This document shows positions 13,480-19,846 of a stretch of 21,089 nucleotides of DNA, one piece after another (positions within the stretch are counted from its first letter, which is position 1; every line of letters begins with the position of its first letter). Where the stretch lies: NCBI GenBank assembly GCA_900549445.1, contig UROS01000018.1, positions 1 to 21,089 of the forward strand, in the 5' to 3' direction. This stretch comes from an uncultured Porphyromonadaceae bacterium (lineage in GTDB: Bacteria > Bacteroidota > Bacteroidia > Bacteroidales > Muribaculaceae). Under the pieces are notes generated by a model, which did not search any database, was not told the origin of the DNA, and saw only the letters and a program-made list of their open reading frames with translations. The position numbers and the translations under genes were made by a program.

Positions 13480-14664
13480 ATGAAAACAAATATCGGCGTA
13501 TTCTTCGGCGGACGTTCCACCGAACATGAAATTTCCGTTATCTCCGCCTCTCAGGCTATGAGCGCCATCAACCGCGACCGCTACGACGTAACTCCCATAT
13601 ACATCACCAAACAGGGCCGCTGGTATACCGGCGAAGCTCTTTTCGATGTAGCCGGCTACCGCGACATTCCCGCCCTGCTCAAGCAGTGCACCGAGGTCTA
13701 TATGGTGCCCGAGTACGGCGACTATAACCTCTACCGGAAGAACAAGGGGCTTTTCGACAAGGCTGTCATCACCACACTCGATATCGTATTTCCCGTGCTC
13801 CACGGCTCCAACGGTGAGGACGGCGTGTTTGAGGGCGTCATCGAGTCGATCGGCATCCCCTTCGCAGGCTGCAACGTGCTCGCCAGCGCCAACGGCATGG
13901 ACAAAATCACAATGAAGATGATTCTGCAGGCATGCGACATACCGGTGGTCGACTACGTCTGGTTCACCGACAAGGAGTGGTTCGCCAAGCGGGATGAAAT
14001 CATTGAGAAAATCGAATCGAAAATCGGCTATCCCGTAATCGTGAAACCCGCCAATCTCGGTTCGAGTGTAGGAATTGGCCGTGCTGTTGACCGCAATCAG
14101 CTCATCGAACGCATCGACGACGCCGAGAAATATTCCTCGCGCCTCATCGTGGAGCACATGGTAATGAATCTCAAAGAGATAAACTGCTCCGTACTCGGCG
14201 ACTGCGACGAATACGAAACCTCCGTATGCGAAGAACCTATAAAGAGCGGCGAAATTCTTTCATATGAGGATAAATACATGGGCGGCACAAAAGGAGCCAA
14301 AGGGATGCAGGCGTCGCAGAAGCGCATTCCCGCCGATCTTCCGCAGGAAATGAGCGACCGTATCCGCTTCCTCGCCGGCGAGACCTTCCGCGTGCTGAGC
14401 TGCCACGGAGTCAGCCGCGTAGACGTGATTGTCGACGCCGACACCAACGACATTTTCGTCAACGAAATCAACACCATCCCCGGCTCCCTCTCCTTCTACC
14501 TCTGGGAAGCCACCGGACTGCCGTTTGAAAAACTCATGGACCGTCTCGCCCAGCTCGCTCTCAAGCGCAACCGCGAACGAGCCATGAAAACCGTAAGCTA
14601 CGACCACAACATCTTCGCAATGGGCGGCGGTGTGAAAGGCGGTGTAAAAGGCAAACTGAAATAA
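13480..14664 (+). CDS. ddl: D-alanine--D-alanine ligase (long form)
   Basis: A 394-residue ATP-grasp ligase making D-Ala-D-Ala for the peptidoglycan stem. The N-terminal domain starts IGVFFGGRSTEHEISVIS with the catalytic-site E15, followed by VFPVLHGSNGEDGVFEGVIE. The ATP-grasp domain shows IVKPANLGSSVGIG, LIVEHMV, then the omega loop SYEDKYMGGTKGAKGM, SRVDVIVD and VNEINTIPGSLSFYLWEATG. The tyrosine of SYEDKY is at the position that favours D-Ala over D-lactate in Ddl enzymes, so a VanA-like depsipeptide ligase is not favoured. It is longer than E. coli DdlB (about 306 residues), with extra N-domain sequence and a tail VSYDHNIF plus a basic GGVKGGVKGKLK end. The style of omega loop and tail recalls Firmicutes Ddl proteins (recollection, not a search). 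ATG 13480 was chosen over upstream starts that overlap the ligase gene, because it gives the canonical first strand. Confidence 0.93.
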   Translation: MKTNIGVFFGGRSTEHEISVISASQAMSAINRDRYDVTPIYITKQGRWYTGEALFDVAGYRDIPALLKQCTEVYMVPEYGDYNLYRKNKGLFDKAVITTLDIVFPVLHGSNGEDGVFEGVIESIGIPFAGCNVLASANGMDKITMKMILQACDIPVVDYVWFTDKEWFAKRDEIIEKIESKIGYPVIVKPANLGSSVGIGRAVDRNQLIERIDDAEKYSSRLIVEHMVMNLKEINCSVLGDCDEYETSVCEEPIKSGEILSYEDKYMGGTKGAKGMQASQKRIPADLPQEMSDRIRFLAGETFRVLSCHGVSRVDVIVDADTNDIFVNEINTIPGSLSFYLWEATGLPFEKLMDRLAQLALKRNRERAMKTVSYDHNIFAMGGGVKGGVKGKLK

Positions 14665-14681
14665 TTATCTGCCCGGTGGTT

Positions 14682-14864
14682 ATGACGAACATCAGTCTAT
14701 GGATTCTTGCAGCGGTAGTCTACGGGCTTGCATGCGGAGGCGTCTACACCTGGATGTCGGAGCGCAGAAGCGGCACGTGGAAACTGTTTCTCCGCAGTTC
14801 GGCCGTATTCTTTGCCATCGGCTTAATCATTATTTACCTGATATATAGAATTATTCAGGCATGA
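14682..14864 (+). CDS. Small two-helix membrane protein, unknown function
   Basis: A 60-residue protein with two hydrophobic helices: about residues 5-21 (SLWILAAVVYGLACGGVY) and 37-57 (SSAVFFAIGLIIIYLIY). A short basic loop with WMSERRSGTWKLF lies between them, predicting that loop on the cytoplasmic side. I do not recognise it. Frame also allows a GTG at 14676, but ATG 14682 is the natural start. Its stop overlaps the start of the FAD-protein gene (ATGA), and it begins 17 bases after ddl. It is therefore tightly embedded in the operon and very likely translated, perhaps mainly to couple expression of the next gene or to anchor one of the operon's proteins. Confidence 0.7.
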   Translation: MTNISLWILAAVVYGLACGGVYTWMSERRSGTWKLFLRSSAVFFAIGLIIIYLIYRIIQA

Positions 14865-16456
14865 TAACAGATATTCAGCTCCGAGTCGACCCGCAGACGG
14901 CGGCAGAAACCATGCGGCTGATTCCGCTTGTTTCCACGGATCTCGGCATCGACGCCAACAGGATAAAGCTCATAAAGATAACACGCCGGTCGATCGACGC
15001 GCGCCAGAAGCGTGTAATGGTCAATCTGGGCGTCAGAGTCTGGATTGACGAGATGCCGGCCGACACTTCACTTGCACCACGGATAGATTATCCTTCGGTT
15101 GCCGGTAAACCGCAGGTAGTAGTGGTTGGAGCCGGCCCGGCAGGTCTTTTCGCCGCTCTCCGGCTTATCGAATTAGGATTTCGTCCGCTCATCATAGAGC
15201 GCGGGAAGGATGTTGACTCCCGACGCAAGGATATGGCACTCATTTCACGCGAAAACATAGTCAATCCCGACTCTAACTACTGTTTCGGAGAGGGGGGAGC
15301 CGGCGCTTTCTCCGACGGCAAGCTCTATACACGAAGCAAAAAGCGCGGCTCCGTCGACAAGATTCTGGCTGTTTTCCACCAGCACGGCGCGAGCGAGGAA
15401 ATACTCATCGACGCCCATCCCCACATCGGCACGGACCGCCTCCCGGAGGTGATAAAGAAAATCCGAAAGACTATCGAGGCTGCAGGTGGCGAAGTGAGAT
15501 TCGGCACACGCGCCGACGGTCTTATAATCAATTCTAAAAAAAACCGGGTTGAGGGAGTAACCACCTCCACGGGCGACCGTATAGAGGGTCCGGTGATACT
15601 TGCTACCGGCCATTCAGCCCGCGACGTATATCAATTTCTCCACGACAGCGGACTCCGTCTCGAGCCAAAGGGGCTCGCTGTCGGCGTCCGGCTTGAGCAT
15701 CCGCAGCAGCTTATTGACCGTCTGCGCTACCATTCCCCCGCAGGAAGGGGAAAATACCTGCCGGCGGCGGAATACACGATGCTTACCCGCGTAGATGACC
15801 GGGCGGTGTATTCGTTCTGCATGTGTCCGGGCGGCTTTATAATTCCCGCCGCAAGCGCCGACGGACAACTTGTGGTCAACGGCATGTCGCCCTCAAACCG
15901 CGGTACGAAGTGGGCTAATTCCGGTATGGTGGTTGAAATTCTGCCCGAAGACGTGCCTGACTCACCCGACGGCGACAACGATCTGAAAATGATGCGCTAT
16001 CAGGAGCAGATTGAACGGCGGTTCTGGGAAGAGGCCGGAAAGACGCAAAATGCTCCCGCGCAGCGTATGAAGGATTTCGTGGATTCGCGTCCTTCCGCGT
16101 CGCTCCCGTCCACCTCTTACGCCCCCGGAATCCATCCCGCCCGGATAGACCGTCTTCTTCCCGAGCCCATAGCGCGCCGCCTACAGGCCGGATTCCGCGA
16201 TTTCGACCGCAAGAACCGCGGTTTTCTTACCAACGAGGCAACACTCATCGGCGCCGAGACACGCACTTCGTCGCCGGTCAGAATTCCGCGCCGCGACGAC
16301 ACGCTTCAGCACGTTGAACTCGCCGGACTCTTCCCGAGCGGCGAGGGTGCAGGCTATGCCGGAGGCATAGTATCGGCGGCAATCGACGGCGAACGCTGCG
16401 CCGAGGCCGTTGCGGCTTATCTGTCTGACAACTCCAGCGACCCGATTTCAGAATGA
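14861..16456 (+). CDS. COG2509-type FAD-dependent oxidoreductase
   Basis: A 531-residue flavoprotein of the uncharacterised FAD-dependent dehydrogenase family COG2509. An N-terminal domain of about 80 residues (DIQLRVDPQTAAE..., IKITRRSIDARQKRVMVNLGVRV) is characteristic of the family. The dinucleotide-binding fold follows, with VVVVGAGPAGLFAALRLIELG (GAGPAG at 90-95) and RPLIIERGKDV. The family hallmark YCFGEGGAGAFSDGKL spans 140-155, and ILATGHSARDVY marks the second FAD contact. The closing FAD motif GLFPSGEGAGYAGGIVSAAIDG is near the C-terminus. Cysteines of note are in FCMCPGG. The substrate of the family is unknown to me, and the fold alone suggests a two-electron oxidoreductase. Both ends are coupled by ATGA overlaps, to the small membrane gene before it and to ispE after it. 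Confidence 0.88.
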   Translation: MITDIQLRVDPQTAAETMRLIPLVSTDLGIDANRIKLIKITRRSIDARQKRVMVNLGVRVWIDEMPADTSLAPRIDYPSVAGKPQVVVVGAGPAGLFAALRLIELGFRPLIIERGKDVDSRRKDMALISRENIVNPDSNYCFGEGGAGAFSDGKLYTRSKKRGSVDKILAVFHQHGASEEILIDAHPHIGTDRLPEVIKKIRKTIEAAGGEVRFGTRADGLIINSKKNRVEGVTTSTGDRIEGPVILATGHSARDVYQFLHDSGLRLEPKGLAVGVRLEHPQQLIDRLRYHSPAGRGKYLPAAEYTMLTRVDDRAVYSFCMCPGGFIIPAASADGQLVVNGMSPSNRGTKWANSGMVVEILPEDVPDSPDGDNDLKMMRYQEQIERRFWEEAGKTQNAPAQRMKDFVDSRPSASLPSTSYAPGIHPARIDRLLPEPIARRLQAGFRDFDRKNRGFLTNEATLIGAETRTSSPVRIPRRDDTLQHVELAGLFPSGEGAGYAGGIVSAAIDGERCAEAVAAYLSDNSSDPISE

Positions 16457-17292
16457 TACTGTTTCCAAACGCAAAAATCAACCTCGGACTCGACATCCTC
16501 TTCCGTCGTCCCGACGGTTACCATGAGATAGTCACGGCGATGGTGCCTGCAGGCTGGCGCGATGTCCTCGAGATTGTGCCGGCAAAGGGCACTGTGACCA
16601 CTCTTACGGTCAGCGGCCGGAAGGTGGACTGTCCGCCGGAAAAAAACCTCGTGATGAAAGCCTACCGCACGCTGCAGAAATACGTCGACATTCCTCCAGT
16701 CGACATCTATCTGCGCAAAATCATACCCGACGGCGCCGGACTTGGCGGAGGCTCAGCCGATGCTGCTTTCACGCTCTCAGGCCTCAACTCGCTCTTTTCG
16801 TTAGGCTATTCTCCCGACGAACTCGCCTCCGTAGCGGCTGAAATCGGTGCCGACTGCCCGTTTTTCATCTATAACCGCCCCATGCTCGCAACAGGCACCG
16901 GCACCGACCTGCGCCCGATCGACGTTTCACTTCACGATCTCACCCTCGCAATAGTAAAACCATCGGCAGGCGTGACCACCGCCGAGGCATATTCGCGTGT
17001 CTGCCCCTCGGTTCCCGCCGAAGCACTCCCTGAAATCGTTGCCTGTCCGGTCCGGGAATGGCGCGGTCATCTGAAAAACGACTTCGAGGCATCTGTGTTT
17101 CCGCTCCTGCCCGAGGTTGCCGCCATCAAGGAGAAACTCTACGGCATGGGCGCAGTCTATGCTTCGATGAGCGGTTCCGGATCGGCGGTCTACGGCCTTT
17201 TCCGTGGTGACATTATGGCAGACCGCATAGCCGAGGAGATTCCGGATACATATATATATGTGGGCAAAGCCGACATCTCAGAAACTTTATAG
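16453..17292 (+). CDS. ispE: 4-diphosphocytidyl-2-C-methyl-D-erythritol kinase IspE
   Basis: IspE phosphorylates CDP-methylerythritol in the MEP pathway to isoprenoid precursors, which also supply undecaprenyl phosphate for the cell wall. The 279-residue length is normal for this GHMP kinase. Motif 1 is FPNAKINLGLDI with K8 matching the catalytic lysine. The ATP glycine loop is PDGAGLGGGSADAA (near 93-105), GADCPFF carries the catalytic aspartate D134, and motif 3 is SMSGSGSAVYGLF near the end. The start overlaps the stop of the FAD-protein gene (ATGA). It closes the operon that begins with the alpha/beta hydrolase. A stretch of seven T follows the stop region at 17297-17303 but without a convincing stem, so no terminator is called. 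Confidence 0.95.
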   Translation: MILFPNAKINLGLDILFRRPDGYHEIVTAMVPAGWRDVLEIVPAKGTVTTLTVSGRKVDCPPEKNLVMKAYRTLQKYVDIPPVDIYLRKIIPDGAGLGGGSADAAFTLSGLNSLFSLGYSPDELASVAAEIGADCPFFIYNRPMLATGTGTDLRPIDVSLHDLTLAIVKPSAGVTTAEAYSRVCPSVPAEALPEIVACPVREWRGHLKNDFEASVFPLLPEVAAIKEKLYGMGAVYASMSGSGSAVYGLFRGDIMADRIAEEIPDTYIYVGKADISETL

Positions 17293-17343
17293 CCTCTTTT
17301 TTTGTTACTATTGTAAATTTATGCCGCTCTGTCCGGAGTTTGG

Positions 17344-17357
17344 CAACATTTTTGTTG
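17344..17357. promoter_or_regulatory. Short inverted repeat in the grpE leader region
   Basis: CAACA-TTTT-TGTTG is a perfect 5-base inverted repeat with a 4-base spacer, 39 bases before the grpE start and just after a TTTG at 17339-17342. It could be an operator half-site pair or a small RNA hairpin. It does not match the 9-base-arm, 9-base-spacer CIRCE element bound by HrcA. No exact TAnnTTTG box is found in this 104-base gap, so the heat-shock promoter could not be placed. Confidence 0.25.
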
Positions 17358-17396
17358 TAGCGTTAAGAGATTTTAAGAAGAAAAATACGAAATATT

Positions 17397-18005
17397 ATGA
17401 GCGATAAAAAAAACGACAGAAAGCATTCACCTATAAACGACGACGAGATCGTATCGCTTGACGACTTTCAGGAAGCCGCCGGCGAAAACGCAAAGCAGGA
17501 GGAAGAGGCAAACGAGGAAATCAATCAGGAACTCTCGCAGATCGACGCTCTCAACCAGCAGCTCGCCGACGCTCAGGCTCAAGTGGAGAAAGAGAAGAAA
17601 GATTATCTTTTCCTCATGGCGGAATTTGACAATTTCCGCAAACGTACCCTCAAGGAGAAGAGCGAGATAATACGCAACGCCGCCGAATCGACCATCAAGG
17701 GACTCCTCCCCATTGTCGACGATTTCGAGCGCGGTATCGAAGCTAACCGCACTTCCGATGATCCCGAGGCCATCCGTCAGGGCATGGAACTGATTTACAA
17801 CAAACTCGTGAAGTTTCTCGAGCAGAACGGCGTGAAACCCATTGAGAGCAACGGAGCCGACTTCGACCCCGACATGCACGAGGCCATCGCCATGGTTCCG
17901 GTTACCGACGATGCCCGGAAAGGAAAAGTAATCGACACTCCGACCAAAGGCTACACTATCAACGACAAAGTCCTCCGCCACGCTAAAGTTGCCGTAGGAC
18001 AGTAA
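17397..18005 (+). CDS. grpE: Nucleotide exchange factor GrpE
   Basis: GrpE releases ADP from DnaK and so drives the chaperone cycle together with the neighbouring DnaJ. The 202-residue protein has a charged, disordered start (about 1-40, rich in Asp, Glu and Lys). A long coiled-coil dimerisation helix follows from about 35 to 90 (INQELSQIDALNQQLADAQA, then KKDYLFLMAEFDNFRKRT). Next come the short helices IIRNAAESTIKGLLPIVDDFERG and AIRQGMELIYNKLVKFLEQNGVKPI. The C-terminal beta domain includes FDPDMHEAIAMVPV and GKVIDTPTKGYTINDKVLRHAKVAV, the PROSITE-type GrpE signature region. It starts after an AT-rich 104-base gap and lies 10 bases before dnaJ. dnaK is not in the window, which is usual for Bacteroidetes (recollection). 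Confidence 0.96.
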   Translation: MSDKKNDRKHSPINDDEIVSLDDFQEAAGENAKQEEEANEEINQELSQIDALNQQLADAQAQVEKEKKDYLFLMAEFDNFRKRTLKEKSEIIRNAAESTIKGLLPIVDDFERGIEANRTSDDPEAIRQGMELIYNKLVKFLEQNGVKPIESNGADFDPDMHEAIAMVPVTDDARKGKVIDTPTKGYTINDKVLRHAKVAVGQ

Positions 18006-18015
18006 TACATAACTT

Positions 18016-19191
18016 ATGGCAACCAAAAGAGATTACTACGAAGTACTTGGCGTCGACAAAAATGCCGACGAAAAGACGATAAAAAGCGCTTACCGCAAAC
18101 TCGCCATCAAATATCACCCCGACAAGAATCCCGACAACAAGGAAGCCGAGGAGAAATTCAAGGAGGCAGCGGAAGCCTACGACGTGCTCTCCAATCCCGA
18201 AAAACGCGCAAAATACGACCAGTACGGCCACAACATGGGTCCGCAGGGATTCCCCGGCGGCGAAGGCGGTTTCTACTCGTCGGGCGGAATGTCGATGGAA
18301 GACATTTTCGCCAATTTCGGCGATATTTTCGGAGGTGCGTTCGGCGGAATGGGCGGCTTCAGCTCGGCAGGCGCCGGAAGATCGCGCACCCGCCGTCGCC
18401 AGCGCCGTGGAACCGATCTCCGCATAAAGGTGAAGGTAACGCTCGAGGATATCGCCAACGGCGTGACCAAGACGCTGAAAATACCTACTTTCGTGAAATG
18501 TCAGCACTGCAACGGCACAGGCGCGAAAGACGGCACCGCTTTCAAGACCTGTCCCACCTGCAACGGCTCCGGCACCGTGCTCCGTAGCCAGCAGACAATT
18601 TTCGGTATGAGCCAGAGTCAGGTTCAGTGTCCTGAGTGCGAGGGCGAAGGCAAGATTATCACCGAGAAGTGCTCCTACTGCGGCGGTCAGGGTGTGGAGA
18701 AGAAAGACGAGCTCGTTTCGTTCACTATCCCCGCCGGCGTGCAGGACGGCATGACCCTCACCGTAAAGGGCAAAGGCAACGCCGCCATCCACGGAGGCGT
18801 AAACGGCGACCTCCTCGTGGTCATCGAAGAAGTACCCCACCCCGAACTGCTCCGCGACGGCAACGACGTAATCTACAATCTGATGCTCGACATCCCCACG
18901 GCGGCTCTCGGCGGCTCTGTTGAAGTGCCCACCATCACCGGACGCGCCCGGCTGAAGATTCCGGCCGGAACACAGCCCGGCAAGGTGCTGCGCCTCCGTG
19001 GCAAAGGCCTGCCCTCCACCGAGGGCTACGGCACTGGCGACGAACTCATCAATGTCATGGTCTACATCCCCGAGTCACTCACCGACGAGGAGAAAAAGGC
19101 TGTAGAATCGCTTCAGGGTAAGCCTAACATGACCCCCTCGAAGTCTGTAAAAGACCGTATTTTCAGCAAACTCCGCCACATTTTCGACTGA
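18016..19191 (+). CDS. dnaJ: Molecular chaperone DnaJ (Hsp40, type I)
   Basis: A 391-residue co-chaperone that delivers unfolded clients to DnaK and stimulates its ATPase. The J-domain occupies 1-70 with the essential HPD at 34-36 (IKYHPDKNPD). A Gly/Phe-rich linker runs from about 71 to 120. The zinc-finger domain is complete, with four CxxCxGxG repeats: C162/C165, C179/C182, C205/C208 and C219/C222. The C-terminal substrate-binding domains are visible as VSFTIPAGVQDGMTLTVKGKG and the repeated IPAGTQPGKVLRLRGKGLP. It follows grpE by 10 bases, so the two form one transcript, which ends at the hairpin at 19211-19242. No unusual features are seen; it is type I because of the zinc fingers, not a CbpA-like protein. 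Confidence 0.97.
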   Translation: MATKRDYYEVLGVDKNADEKTIKSAYRKLAIKYHPDKNPDNKEAEEKFKEAAEAYDVLSNPEKRAKYDQYGHNMGPQGFPGGEGGFYSSGGMSMEDIFANFGDIFGGAFGGMGGFSSAGAGRSRTRRRQRRGTDLRIKVKVTLEDIANGVTKTLKIPTFVKCQHCNGTGAKDGTAFKTCPTCNGSGTVLRSQQTIFGMSQSQVQCPECEGEGKIITEKCSYCGGQGVEKKDELVSFTIPAGVQDGMTLTVKGKGNAAIHGGVNGDLLVVIEEVPHPELLRDGNDVIYNLMLDIPTAALGGSVEVPTITGRARLKIPAGTQPGKVLRLRGKGLPSTEGYGTGDELINVMVYIPESLTDEEKKAVESLQGKPNMTPSKSVKDRIFSKLRHIFD

Positions 19192-19210
19192 TACGCATAC
19201 AACGCCAAAG

Positions 19211-19242
19211 GAGCCCGGATTTCCTCGCAGGAACCCGGGCTC
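19211..19242. terminator. GC-rich hairpin between dnaJ and the converging glycosylase gene
   Basis: GAGCCCGG (19211-19218) pairs exactly with CCGGGCTC (19235-19242). An inner stem TTCCT/AGGAA closes a three-base CGC loop, with a small AT/C internal mismatch. It lies 19 bases after the dnaJ stop and 25 bases before the end of the converging minus-strand gene, fitting a terminator used from both sides. The following sequence on the + strand is only modestly T-rich. Confidence 0.75.
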
Positions 19243-19267
19243 CGTCATATATTTCTGTTGCCTGATG

Positions 19268-19846
19268 TCAGGCTAAAATGCCGGTATGGCGGAACATTTC
19301 GGCATAGTATGCGGCTTTCTGCTCCAGCGGGAGCGGATAGGCCCGTGAGGTAGAGGGCATACGCCATATCTCGAGTCCTGAAGGGGCTGTAATCATAGCT
19401 CCTTTCGCAGGAATCTGGGTCGAGGTAAGATCCGCAATCACTCCCGCAGCCTTTTCCCCGGTTGTGGCTACGGTATGGCAGAGCGGCATCTGACTTAGCA
19501 ATCCTTCGAGATCAACAGGCTCGAGAATCTGCAGAAACTTGTCGGAGGCATTGCCTTTCAGGCGGCGAACCTTCCGCGCCGTATCGCTCATGGCGATTCC
19601 CTTGTCCGTCAGGAGTCGCTTTATCTCATCGAGACGGAACAGTTTCGCAGAGCGGTCGTAAAGCGCGTCACGGTTGCCGTAGAATATCAGCCCCATCATG
19701 TGCCAGAAGTCGTTGGTACGGTTCGGGTAATAGAAATCCATGCTCCAGCGATGGCTTCCTGGCGGGAAAGTACCCATTATCAGAATCCGGGCGTCCTCAG
19801 GGATGAAAGGCGCCCATGGATGTGTTTCGATTATATCTTCCATCAT
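19268..19846 (-). CDS. Uracil-DNA glycosylase superfamily protein
   Basis: A 192-residue protein with the fold signature of the uracil-DNA glycosylase superfamily, which excises deaminated or otherwise damaged bases. Motif 1 is ILIMGTFPPGSHRWSMDFYY followed by PNRTNDFWHMMG (N42, N45), close in style to the GxxPG...N.FW motif of MUG/HDG-like enzymes. Motif 2 is probably MPSTSRAYPLPLEQKAA, in the place of the NPS/HPS-SR loop of the superfamily. The middle has IAMSDTARKVRRLKGNASDK, and TVATTGEKAAG is the central strand. ATG 19846 is chosen over an upstream in-frame start, because it creates an ATGA overlap with the lpd stop and removes a Cys/His-rich N-terminal extension that is a shadow of lpd. 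Base specificity cannot be deduced. Confidence 0.78.
   Translation of the reverse strand: MMEDIIETHPWAPFIPEDARILIMGTFPPGSHRWSMDFYYPNRTNDFWHMMGLIFYGNRDALYDRSAKLFRLDEIKRLLTDKGIAMSDTARKVRRLKGNASDKFLQILEPVDLEGLLSQMPLCHTVATTGEKAAGVIADLTSTQIPAKGAMITAPSGLEIWRMPSTSRAYPLPLEQKAAYYAEMFRHTGILA

Noticed and set aside
13459..14157. 232-codon minus-strand frame opposite ddl
   Set aside because: It is a shadow of ddl with no motif or start signal, and the ddl frame carries all ATP-grasp residues.
13480..14664. VanA/VanB-type D-Ala-D-lactate ligase
   Set aside because: The omega loop keeps the tyrosine (SYEDKY) typical of D-Ala-D-Ala ligases, and no vanH- or vanX-like gene is adjacent.
17248..17261. 14-base perfect palindrome ACATATATATATGT
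   Set aside because: It lies inside ispE and simply encodes Thr-Tyr-Ile-Tyr-Val. AT-alternating codons give the symmetry by chance.
17983..18840. 285-codon minus-strand frame opposite dnaJ
   Set aside because: It is a mirror of the dnaJ coding frame (low-complexity Ala/Gly/Val/His composition). All DnaJ domains are intact on the + strand.
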